DNA from: Lepidostoma basale | Taxonomy: Eukaryota > Arthropoda > Insecta > Trichoptera > Lepidostomatidae | Length of the DNA: 64,000 nucleotides | Assembly: GCA_022606425.2 (NCBI GenBank) | Contig: JAHDVF020001569.1 | Location: 992,001 to 1,056,000 of the forward strand | Reading direction: 5' to 3' | In this document: positions 41,730 to 51,813 of the stretch, piece after piece | Layout: each line of letters begins with the position of its first letter | How positions within the stretch are numbered: the first letter of the stretch is position 1 | Notes under the pieces: generated by a model | What the model was told of the DNA's origin: nothing | Databases searched by the model: none | Seen by the model: only the letters and a program-made list of their open reading frames with translations | Position numbers and translations under genes: made by a program

Positions 41730-42110
41730 AGAGGCGCTAAACAGAGTAAAATTGACATATCGCACTGCGGAAACACAAATGTATTATATTAAAATGTTTG
41801 TAACGCGTATACAAGGAGTAATAATATGATCGTAGTCGTATTTTACATTAATTTCACATTTATAATCGAAATAAAATACGAGATCACGGCACGAGACACA
41901 TACTAACGGCCCAGAAAAGCTCCATGTTGCAAATATTGTCTATGTGCTTACGGTCTGGTAAATACTTTCGAGACGGCATTAAGGCCGTTATGTTGAATTA
42001 AATGTGGGACCGATCTGATCTGACAGCTGTCAAACATAAACATTTTGAACAATGTTATTTGATTAATACTGTTGGTACTATATAAATAAGGAAGATTCTA
42101 CATCACTTTC
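41730..42110. repeat. unclassified repeat unit (copy 2 of 4, tail then head)
   Basis: Begins with the tail block (ACTGCGGAAACACAAATGTA ... GCTTACGGTCTGGTAAATAC) and passes straight into the head block (GTTATGTTGAATTAAATGTG, GACAGCTGTCAAACAT). Tail-to-head order implies the unit was tandem. Confidence 0.6.
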
Positions 42111-42318
42111 ACTTTCTCATTTTAACTCTAAAATATTAACTCTAAAATATTATGTATACCTTATTTTGTCTTAGTTTAACTTCAATGTTTCTCACTATCA
42201 TTTGTTGATTGTTAACTATTATTTTTAATCTGTGGTAGCATGTAATTGGCCTTATTTTAATTATTCTGAATGTTTCTTTTATATATATATATGTTATTGA
42301 TATCGCTGTATGTTACCC

Positions 42319-42355
<37 letters not shown>

Positions 42356-42369
42356 TTATTTGAAAATGT

Positions 42370-42715
42370 TATATAGAATTTTCAGTGTAGAGAGATAAGG
42401 CAGCCAAATTGATATAACAACACTGAGGAAACACAAATGTATTAAATTAAAATGTTTGTAACACGAATATAAGGAGTAGTAACACAATCGTAGTCATATT
42501 TTATATTAATTTAACATTTATAATCGAAATAAAACGAGATCACGGTACGAGACACACAGTAACTTCACGGATTCCAATACTGATATAGCATTACATACGG
42601 CCCCATAAATCTCCATGTTGGAAAATTGGTTAAGGTGCTTACGGCCTGGTAAATACTTTCAAGACGGCATTGCTACGAAATTTTGTCAAGACGGCATTGT
42701 TACGAAGAAATTTGA
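42370..42715. repeat. unclassified repeat unit (copy 3 of 4)
   Basis: Tail block of the same unit: GGAAACACAAATGTATTAAA ... GCTTACGGCCTGGTAAATAC. Preceded by an (AATA)n run at 42313-42350. Confidence 0.6.
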
Positions 42716-42955
42716 CGACCTTCGTGGCAGAGTGGTAAGAGCTGTGACTGGCATATCGAAGGTTTCGGGTTCGATTCCCGGCGATGGCAGTATGATTGTC
42801 ACACTGTCTTTGGTCTGGTGTAGAATTCTCGTGACAATAAAATGGCGATAGTTTAGCTACCTACCACATGTCACGAGAATCAATATATCAGCTTAAAAAC
42901 AAATTGTATACAGTAATTGGGTTCAAGCGACCTGTTGTATACGTAAAAAAAGTCT
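42716..42955 (+). mobile_element. tRNA-derived SINE, near full length
   Basis: Head CGACCTTCGTGGCAGAGTGG with A box, B box GGGTTCGATTCCC, body (TTGGTCTGGTGTAGAATTCT, GACAATAAAATGGCGATAG) and a 3' part TTGGGTTCAAGCGACC. It starts exactly where the preceding repeat unit stops. Confidence 0.85.
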
Positions 42956-43940
42956 CTGCTTGTAAACGAAATCGGTCCAGGCATTCCAACCACAGCAAAT
43001 TGGAAACCCGATTTAGGAATGCCGATGAAACCTTCAACCCTGTTTCACGGTGTAGCGAAATTGCTACAAACCGAAAAAAATATTGATGTTTGTATAGAAT
43101 ATAAATATGAATGTCATACATATTACTGTTGTATGCTACACTCTACATTCCCATCTACCTATTCTGGTTCACAGACCAAGGTTAGAGGCGCTAGTCTATA
43201 TAAATAAAAGGCGATCTTCCGGGTGTGTGTCGACTATTTCTGAGGTTATTCCGGAGCTGATCCTTCTGTATCTTGGGGAATGGACTAATTGGAATTTAGC
43301 GGTCGTCATAGGCATATTTTCGTTATTAATCGAGCTCTAATTAACTTTATAAATTAATCAATTAATTGAAAATTTTCGTAGTGCAAACGAATATAGACCT
43401 TAATGTTCGTATCACCTGAGTATCAATCTTTTGAGTCTATATTCGTTTGACACGGTCTGGAGAGAATTCAGTCTCCATGTAATTTTGTGTAGTGGCAACA
43501 ATGTGTTTTGCTTTCTGACAGTCCAATATATTGCGTTTTACTTTGGGATGTATAATACTTAATACGTTTTGCTTATTACGTACTAAAATAATTGGTTGTT
43601 TAATTGGTACAGTATATTTTATTGGCCATATTTTAATGTACACTAATGCAGACAGGTAATTATACTTCTTAATTTTGGCGAGTATAATTTTTACGCGTCA
43701 ATTTGAGGTTATGAACGAAATTTTATTTTTTCGTGTGGCTGAAACTTATTCGTTTCTCTTACGTTCGACGGTGATTACTTAATGATATTCGTTTTCTAGA
43801 GTTCTAGCCGTTCGATTGGTCACGTGGTCTCTGAACTGTCACAATCTCTTTGTACGTCGTAATATTTTGTAGGTATGAAGTTTCGGTACTTTTAGGTTAT
43901 GAAGTTTTTGGGATTAAAAATATTCAATGATAATTAAATT
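42956..43940. other. no supported gene
   Basis: A perfect 15-bp inverted pair (43384-43398 and 43435-43449) is the only structure noted. A reading ending in a hydrophobic stretch at 43107-43340 is not recognised. Confidence 0.4.
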
Positions 43941-44227
43941 GTTCAGGTTATTTCAAAGGATGATAGCGAAAATATAAAATATTGGACGTCGAAGCTCTAC
44001 AAGAATATGAAGAAACTTGCTTCCGTAAGTATAATATAATATTTATATTTCTAATTCATAAATATATTTTCAGTTTATTCTATTTTGCTGTTTTCTTTAT
44101 ACGCATACTTTGGTCAGGGAAATTGTTACATTACCACAGCAACGGTAAGAAAGTTCTAATGATATACAATATGAATTACAATATGAATGAATGACACAAT
44201 TCTTATGACTTTTTCCGTTTATTTCTA

Positions 44228-44360
44228 GGAAAATAAAGTAACGGATCAGAGATGGGACGAAAATTACCGATGCAGCGTGCAAAATAACTTCGTTAAAATG
44301 GAATTAGATCAATCAAACAACGGATGATCAGTGAATTAGATGTACCCTGGAGTGGCGAAT
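44228..44360 (+). mobile_element. LINE 3' coding fragment (DAACKITSLKW type)
   Basis: GATGCAGCGTGCAAAATAAC ... ACCCTGGAGTGGCGAATGAA matches pieces at 45290-45400 and 48318-48580. Confidence 0.6.
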
Positions 44361-44375
44361 GAAAACCGGCTCATT

Positions 44376-44866
44376 TTTACATTACACATAAGCTACTTTT
44401 AGTAGTTTTCATTCATATATGAAAATTCCATTATTAATTTCAGGTAAAGTTTTTAAATTTACAGTTTATAGACAATAATTAAGCACATTCCCAAACGTGC
44501 CACCTATATATCTGAATTTTGTGTTGCTCGGGCTGCCTGAAATATGCTTCCTGCACGCCTCAGATGCATTGACAAGCCGACAGACTTTAATTCTCACCTA
44601 AAAACCCACCTTTTCAAATTATCGCATAAAATGGTAACAACGGTTGTCTGTATATCAATAAACAATATTATATCACATTTGCACAAAACATTCATATGTT
44701 TAGAGAAACAAAATTCTTGATTTTGTTGTCCATGAAATTCACATCAGAGCCAATAAAGTAAGTTTCTACGATCGTGATTTCGCTGTTGTTACATGCACCT
44801 TTCATGACTAAAAACATTGTCAAAGCGCCCTTGAGGTGAGCTATTCACGAAAACGGCGATTATCAG
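44376..44866 (+). mobile_element. CR1-like LINE 3' end, copy 1 of a ~490-bp duplicate
   Basis: TTTTTACATTACACATAAGC to AAGCGCCCTTGAGGTGAGCT. One frame reads TDFNSHLKTHLFKLSHKM, the usual end of CR1-type ORFs. Nearly identical to 46787-47306, but lacks about 19 bp near 44535 that the other has. Confidence 0.72.
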
Positions 44867-45289
44867 TTCCGTAAGTTCAATGTTTATATTTTGATATGTA
44901 CAGGTTTAAATTTTGAATTAATTGGTTTATTTTGTATATATAAGAATATAGACAATTTATATGAAGGAGTCTGGTTGTAATGAATGCTTTTGTAAAATTT
45001 TTGTTATTTCTTTAGCACAATCATAACTGCATTGATTAGCATAGTTTTTGATAGTTATTTTTGCCGTTCAGGTAAAGTTTCTAAAATCTCCTACATATAA
45101 TATTAACACATTTCCACGCAACTCTTGCAATGCTCGATCAAGAGCCTCGAGTATTTTTTTTAAATATACTGCTTAGTGAACACTTGGAATTCATTAATTG
45201 TATGGAAGTTGAAAATTTGCCATATGCGCCTCTTCGATGTCCGCCTTATGCCAATTCCAATATTATTTTTTTTTATTTCTAGGAAACAA

Positions 45290-45400
45290 TATTAATTAAT
45301 CAGAGATCGGAATGGAATCGGTCATATAGCAGGGACAACGGATGATAAGATGCACCCTGGAGTAGCGGGCGAGAAACAACTGGCAGAATTTTGAATGGTA
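45290..45400 (+). mobile_element. LINE 3' coding fragment
   Basis: CAGAGATCGGAATGGAATCG ... GCACCCTGGAGTAGCGGGCG, same type as 44228-44360. Confidence 0.58.
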
Positions 45401-46339
45401 TTGCGCTATTTTATTAATGTTATTTAATTATTATGATTTTAATTAGTTATTTAAAATACAATTAATATGACATTTGATGAATTCAAACATAAAGGTGTTC
45501 TTTATACGCGTACTTTGGTCAGGGAAATATTAAAATTACCACAGCAACGATAAGAAAGTTCTAATGATATACAATATCAATTTATTCGTTTTACTTACGT
45601 GTCATTTTAGGTTATGACGTTTCGTTGTGTAATAATTAGTTAATTGGTATAATCTATTTTAATAATGTTGTTTTAATGTAAAATTGTTCTGGCAGGGCGA
45701 AAATCTATATCTTTGGGATTAGATATTAAGTTTTGATAAAATAATTGCCTGGTTGTGAGAGACCACTGGTCTAATGGGGATATTTTTGTATTGGGATTGA
45801 AATTATTTTGATAATGAGCCATATTGGTGCATCTGCATGTTGCAATTCTTCTTTATTTTCCATTCCACTGAGTAATTCCAGCAGCACACATACCCAAATA
45901 CACTATGAGTTACTTCAGCTGTTTTAGTTTTTCTCTGAAAACAAATGCTGTGATAGGTAAACATATCCTTATATGCAGCATTAGCTGCCTCAGTTAGAAG
46001 AGTCCAGTAATATTCCATTTTTGACCATTAAATTCTACATTATGCTGAGATTTAAAATATTCAAAGATAATGAAATTGATTTCAGGTTATTTCATTTGCT
46101 TGAGGATGGGGAAGACAACGCAGAAGATAATGGATTGCGCATGTGCAGAGGATGGGGAAAACAACGCAGAAGATACTGGAGTTCGCATGTCCAGAGGATG
46201 GATCCCACACTTCGATATATGCGTATCACAAGACAATGTTGTTATCTTTATGAACTAATTTGGAATGGTATGTACAGGTTTAAATTGGATTAATTGGTTT
46301 AATTCGTTACATAAGAATATAGACAATTTATGTTTACTA

Positions 46340-46840
46340 CTCCATGATACATTCTCATCTGTCTTACCTTTCCTGTATTTGGGGCTTTATTACAAAGAAG
46401 AAAGCTAATGAGATTCAGGTGATCCAAAATCGGGCTGTTAGAAATATTTTCCGTCTACCGTGGTACACTCATGTAAGGGCCCTATATTCTCAGACGAAAA
46501 TAATTCCATTTCAAATCCATCCAAAATTAGAGATCACTAAAACTATAATACAAATAATAAAGTCATCAACGCGCTCTAATACTCGACCAATATTCAATAC
46601 GGACGTACACCAACATGATACGCGCTCACAGAATAAGAAGCATTGCGTTCAACTAGATTCGGTGTAAAATCCTTACAATTTATAGCCTCTACAGAATTTA
46701 ATAAACTCCCTAATGATTTAATAATGATGTCGAACCAAAAACTTCAATCTGATCAACTTAAAAGTAATTTTTACATTACATTTTTACATTTTTACATTAC
46801 ACATAAGCTACTTTTAGTAGTTTTCATTCATATATGAAAA
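46340..46840 (+). mobile_element. non-LTR retrotransposon RT C-terminal fragment
   Basis: Reads HSHLSYLSCIWGFITKKKAN, then VIQNRAVRNIFRLPW and, after a frameshift, FGVKSLQFIASTEFNKLPND. This is the post-RT region of CR1/Jockey-class LINEs. It joins the CR1-like 3' end that follows, but the parts may come from different copies. Confidence 0.75.
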
Positions 46841-47306
46841 TTCCATTATTAATTTCAGGTAAGGTTTTTAAATTTACAGTTTATAGACAATAATTAAGCA
46901 CATTCCCAAACGTGCCACCTATACGAGTATATCTGAATTTTGTGTTGCTCGGGCTTTCACAGTAGTAGGTTCGTCCGCCTGAAATATGCTTCCTGCACGC
47001 CTCAGATGCATTGACAATCCGACAGACTTTAAATATCACCTAAAAACCCACCTTTTCAAATTATCGCATAAAATGTTAACAACGGTTGTCTGTATATCAA
47101 TAAACAATATTATATCACATTTGCACAAAACATTCATATGTTTAGAGAAACAAAATTCTTGATTTTGTTGTCCATGAAATTCACATCAGAGCCAATAAAT
47201 TAAGTTTCTACGATCGTGATTTCGCTGTTGTCACATGCACCTTTCATGACTAAAAACAATGTCAAAGCGCCCTTGAGGTGAGCTATTCACGAAAACGGCG
47301 ATTATA
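46787..47306 (+). mobile_element. CR1-like LINE 3' end, copy 2
   Basis: Same sequence as 44376-44866, with the extra TTCACAGTAGTAGGTTCGTC near 46955. High identity over about 490 bp. Confidence 0.72.
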
Positions 47307-47312
47307 CAAATT

Positions 47313-47490
47313 AAACAAACAAACAAACCATCACGCCGTTTCCCCACAGGGGTAGGCAGAGAGAATGGACCATAACACTACTCTATCCTGGCAAACCTCT
47401 CTAGCTTCCTCCACATTCATACAACGAGTCATACACGCATGTCGATTCCTCCGACTTCTAACATGACCAACCTTTAAAATCTGATTAGTT
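47313..47490 (-). mobile_element. RTE-like LINE 3'-end fragment, TTTG-tail subfamily
   Basis: AAACAAACAAACAAACCATC tail followed by the family end in reverse complement. Confidence 0.83.
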
Positions 47491-47494
47491 TAAT

Positions 47495-48133
47495 TAATTT
47501 GACAAATTAATCAGATTAAAAGGTTTTATTAGTTTTATCGTTTTTGTAAAGAATTTTGACAGGTGTAGAAATAAATTTTTCATTTGTTCCAATGACAATT
47601 TGAATCATTTCTTCAATATTATTTTCAAGTTCTTGCTGGTTAAGTGCCTTACTACAGATAATTTAAAAAATGGTGGATACGTGTAACATAAATTAAATAA
47701 ACACAAATGTCCGGATCGTCCAAGTCAACATGTGCAACATCGAAAAAAACATTATGTGTTATTACATTATGTGCTAAATTAAAAAACAGTGGATACGTGG
47801 AACATATTATAAATTAAATAGACAATATGTGCACCGTCTAAAAAGAACATTTTGTGTAAAATTATTTTTATTTTGTTATTTTATTTTATATCATTGTATT
47901 TTATATTATTTGTTTTAGATTTATTTTGTGGGTGTTGGACGATCGAAGTGTGCGCGGGAGATGCCTATTGGTGGCGATGAGGTTCGCAACCCATCACACC
48001 GCGTCTCCCGCGGGGCGAAAAGAGAAGGATGGAGTGCCGCATCAGTAAAAGTGTGACAGTCCATTCTCTCTGCTTACACTTTCGGGGAGACGGCGTGATG
48101 GTTAGTTAGTTAGTTAGTTAATTTGACAAATTA
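47495..48133 (+). mobile_element. chimeric non-autonomous retroelement, copy 2, with 15-bp duplication
   Basis: Element 47510-48118 lies between 15-bp copies of TAATTTGACAAATTA (47495-47509, 48119-48133). The body carries ATGTCCGGATCGTCCAAGTC; an internal segment with ACATTATGTG and GGATACGTG is partly duplicated. Positions 47990-48103 are an inverted and then a direct copy of the RTE 3' end, followed by (GTTA)n. No ORF. Confidence 0.82.
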
Positions 48134-48317
48134 GCCTAATTATTATTATTATTATTATGCATATAGCATGAACTGCCTTTTATATGAAGAATATCTTCAG
48201 CAAACAAGTGAAAAACAGTTGTAATTCATTCATTGTATGGAAATTTAAATTTTGCTTTATGCGTCTCTTCGGTGTCCGCCTTATGGCAATTCAAATTTTT
48301 TTTTTTTTAATTCCAGG

Positions 48318-48580
48318 GCCCAAAATTGATGAATCAAGGATCGGACCAAAGTTGCCGATGCAGCGTGTAAAATAACTAATGTTTAAATGGAATGGGATCG
48401 GTCATAAAGCAAGGACAACGGGTGATAAGATCTTCTGGCCTGGAGTGGCGAAAGAGAAACAGCTACACAAATTCTGGCAGATCACAAGCAAGATGGTCTG
48501 ATGACATTAAACGAGTGGCAGGAGGTCAATGGCGCAGAGCGGCGAGGGATACAGTTGTGGAAGTCGGGAAGGGAGGCTTT
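48318..48580 (+). mobile_element. LINE 3' coding fragment (RWSDDIKRVAG type)
   Basis: Frames read MEWDRS, then ARWSDDIKRVAGGQWRRAAR, then a GTGGAAGTCGGGAAGGGAGG end. Confidence 0.68.
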
Positions 48581-48619
48581 TGTAGTATTATCATCTATAT
48601 TACTATTCCACGCCAGCGG

Positions 48620-48760
48620 ACTCGCAGTGCCGAAATCACGATCGTAGAAACTTACTTTATTGGCTCTGATGTGAATTTCATGGACAACAAAATCAAGAGT
48701 TTTGTTTCTTTAATATAATGAATGTTTTCTGCAAATGTGATATAATATTGTTTATTTGAT
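48620..48760 (-). mobile_element. CR1-like LINE 3' fragment (third, inverted copy)
   Basis: CGATCGTAGAAACTTACTTT ... ATAATATTGTTTATTTGAT is the reverse complement of part of 44376-44866. Confidence 0.7.
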
Positions 48761-49198
48761 TATTAAATTTCATATAAAATATTCAAAAAATAGTTTTTCA
48801 ATTACCTTAGTAATATGTATTCAAGTTTATAATTCACAGCGAGTTTGCTTGGATTGAAACTTTGTTTTAAAGATATAGACACACATTTTTGCATCCATAC
48901 ACATGGCATTTAATCCAATAAATAAATGAATTGTTATTGAACTTTAATTGTATTTGTTGAATATATATTGGGTTTATTTATGTACTCGAATTTAGCAATA
49001 GCGAAGCGTTGCCGGGTCAGCTAGTTACAAATAAAATTACACTTGACATTTAATTGACGGTTGACCTGCTTCGATACCTGTGTTTATTAAACACATTTTG
49101 AGTTTAAAAAAAAAACATTTTAAATAATTTTTCCCAGATTTTATTTTGCAACAAACGATACCTGTTTATTGTGTAACTAAAAAAATATGGGTTAAACC
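48761..49198. other. AT-rich, no gene supported
   Basis: ACTCGAATTTAGCAATAGCGAAGCGTTG at 48986 recurs at 59795, a shared transposon trace. Confidence 0.4.
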
Positions 49199-49264
49199 AG
49201 AGGTTCCCAATCTTTTTTGTCCCGTAGACCCCTTGCCGATTTCTTCTATTTTGTGTAGACCCCT
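49199..49264 (+). mobile_element. possible hAT-type left end
   Basis: CAGAGGTTCCCAATCTTTTT followed by GTAGACCCCTTGCC resembles a hAT terminal region, cut by the LINE at 49265. GTGGACCCCCATTTACG at 49823 may be its other side. Confidence 0.4.
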
Positions 49265-49590
49265 GAACAAACAAACAAACCATCACGCCGTTTCTCCGCA
49301 GGGGTAGGCAGGGAGAATGCACACCTTTCTAGCTTCCTTCACATTCATAAAGCGAGTCATAAACGCACGTCAATTCTTCCGACTTCTAATATGACCAACC
49401 TTTAAAATTTGATTAATTTGGTCATGCCACGTTTTCCTCGGTTGCCTCGACTCCGTACTCCATTTACATCATTAACGTATACTTTCTTATACTTATACTT
49501 TCTCCATCCTTGCGCTCTTATGTCCGAACCAACGTAGCGATCCTTTCATAATACCTTCTTCCGCTCTACATTCCTTTCTTATATCATCCC
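49265..49590 (-). mobile_element. RTE-like LINE copy, TTTG-tail subfamily
   Basis: AACAAACAAACAAACCATCA then the family end; deletions shorten it. Confidence 0.83.
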
Positions 49591-49689
49591 CTGCTTTCCT
49601 AAAATTGTTTTTTTTTCAGGGCAAAAAAATCCGAAAAAAGCCAGAATTCTTTGTCGACCTTTTTTAAAGCTCATTTGGAGAAATCGGAC

Positions 49690-49790
49690 GACCGATATCA
49701 TTGGCGACCTTTTTTTTTAGCTCATTTCGGGAAATTGATAGTCCGATCTTTGCCGAATGAGCTGGAAAAAAAGGTCGCCAACGATTTCAA
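49690..49790. repeat. imperfect hairpin
   Basis: TTGGCGACCTTTTTTTTTAG and CTGGAAAAAAAGGTCGCCAA are inverted about 30 bp apart. Confidence 0.55.
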
Positions 49791-50208
49791 TATTCGGCTT
49801 CAATTTAGTTGAACCATCTCGTGGACCCCCATTTACGTCTCATGGACTAATTTTTTCGTATTTATTATGAGTACCTTATATAAAATTGCGAAGTGCCAGT
49901 CATCCTGTATAATCGGCAGTACGTACAGGTCACTAGAGATAAACAGCGTGTTTCTTTGTCAGCCGAAATAGTTGAAATTGCCAATCTTCCCGTTTTGTTA
50001 TGTAGGCAACACCGTGAAATTATAATTCGATAGAGAACGCACAGCGCAATTTAACTCTTCTTAAAATGTCAGCGGCGTACAGTTTTTTTTTACCAGCGTC
50101 GTGTAAAAGCCAAACCATTCAGCAGTAGCAGTTGAATTTTTATTTTTATTATTAAATAACACAAATATCAGCAATACTTGCACTTACAAATACAAAATAT
50201 ACAGAGAA

Positions 50209-50700
50209 CTAAACTTCGGTATTATTTAACATGCATCTTCTTCTTCTTCGAGTGCCCTGTCGGGTCCCCCCAACGTTGGCGATCACCTCGGCGAACCTGT
50301 CCCTGTCCTGCGCCGCTCGGAACAGCTCCTCCACCCTTTGGATGCCGGTCCACTCCCTCACGTTTCGCAGCCAGGACATTTGTCTCCTACCGGGCCCTCG
50401 GCATTCCTCAACTTTCAGCTTCAATATCAGTTGGAGAAGGTGGTACTTTTCCTCATGCATTATATGACCCAGATGTGAAAATTTCCGAACCTTGATAATT
50501 GATAACGGTTCCCTGTCAACTCTAGCTGGCCTCAGGACTTCGGTATTGGTAACCATGTCTGTCCAGGGAATTCTGAGCATTCGGCGATGGAGCCACATTT
50601 CAAATGCTTCCAGTCTGTTCATTGAGTTGACTTTCAAGGTCCACGTTTGACATCCATACAATAAAACAGACCACACATAGCATTTGATCATACATAACAG
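50209..50700 (-). mobile_element. family B LINE copy with intact 160-codon ORF
   Basis: Frame starts in CYVWSVLLYGCQTWTL and includes LEAFEMWLHRRMLRIPWTDM, VREWTGIQRVEELFRAAQDR and FAEVIANVGGTRQGT. Catalytic RT region absent. Confidence 0.85.
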
Positions 50701-50729
50701 TTAGTTAACGAATTATAGAAAATAAGCAC

Positions 50730-51255
50730 AGAAGGACCGACCCTTAACACCAATTCCGTCTCGAAATCTCTGTTTACCTCACCATAATGTTGAATTAAAT
50801 GTGGGGACGATTAGATATGACAGCTGTCAAATGTCAAAAAATTGTAAAAATATCTCTACTTTTTTCGAAACAATTAATAAACAAACATTTTTAACAATGT
50901 TATTTCATTTATATTGTTGGTACTTTACAAATGGGGAAGATTCTACATCACATTCTTTGAAAATGTTATGTAGAAATTTCAGTCTAGAGTGGTTAGGCAG
51001 CCGAATTGATATATTAGTACTGCGGAAACACAAATTTATTTCATTCAAATGTTTGTAACATGGGTACCTAATAATACAACAAAAGTTGTATTTTACTTTA
51101 ATTTCAATATCGAAATATAATGAGATCACGGCACGAGATGCATAAAGTAACTTCACGAATTTCAATACTACATGCGGCCCCATAAATCTTCATGTTGAAA
51201 ATATTGTTTATGGTGCTTACGGCCTGGTAAATACCTTCAAGATGGAATTGTTTAA
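50730..51255. repeat. unclassified repeat unit (copy 4 of 4, most complete)
   Basis: Head (CGTCTCGAAATCTCTGTTTA, GACAGCTGTCAAATGTCAAA) to tail (GCTTACGGCCTGGTAAATAC) in one piece, about 520 bp. No ORF and no terminal repeats found. Confidence 0.62.
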
Positions 51256-51369
51256 AACTATCAACGTACGTGAGTACTCATTGTGCATGTTTCTCTCTCT
51301 CTTTCTATCTCTTTCTCTTAATTTGTAGTCTAAATCACAAAACATATTTAGTTCAAATTAAGATAGAAA

Positions 51370-51720
51370 AATGTGCCTCCATCGGCGAATGCTCAGAATT
51401 CCCTGGACAGACATGGTTACCAATAACGAAGTCCTGAGGCGAGCTAGAGTTGACAGGGAACTGTTATTAACTATCAAGGTTCGAGTCATATTCTGGGTGG
51501 GGAAAAGTACCACCTTCTCCAACTGATAATGGAGGGGAAAATTGAGGGACGTCGAGGGCCCGGTAGGAGACAAATGTCCTGGCTGCGAAACGCGAGGGAG
51601 TGGACCGGCATCCGAAGTGTGGAGGAGCTGTTCCGAGCGGCGCAGGACAGGGACAGGTTCGCCGAGGTGATCGCCAACGTTGGGGGGACCCGACAGGACA
51701 CTTGAAGAAGAGAAGAAGAT
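51370..51720 (+). mobile_element. family B LINE copy, opposite orientation to 50209
   Basis: Degenerate MLRIPWTDMVTN and a good VEELFRAAQDRDRFAEVIAN end. It stops just beyond the 3' end of the left SCP2 gene. Confidence 0.83.
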
Positions 51721-51743
51721 AGAAAAAAAGCCAACTATATTTT

Positions 51744-51749
51744 TTTATT
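51744..51749 (-). terminator. poly(A) signal of left SCP2 gene
   Basis: AATAAA on the minus strand, 65 bp after the stop codon. Confidence 0.6.
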
Positions 51750-51813
51750 GCGATTTAATTGAAATTCAAAAACACTCTGCAACACATATATTTCACAACT
51801 CTTAAAAGATATT

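Noticed and set aside
43107..43340. 77-codon plus-strand ORF with hydrophobic end
   Set aside because: No start context, homology or splice support.
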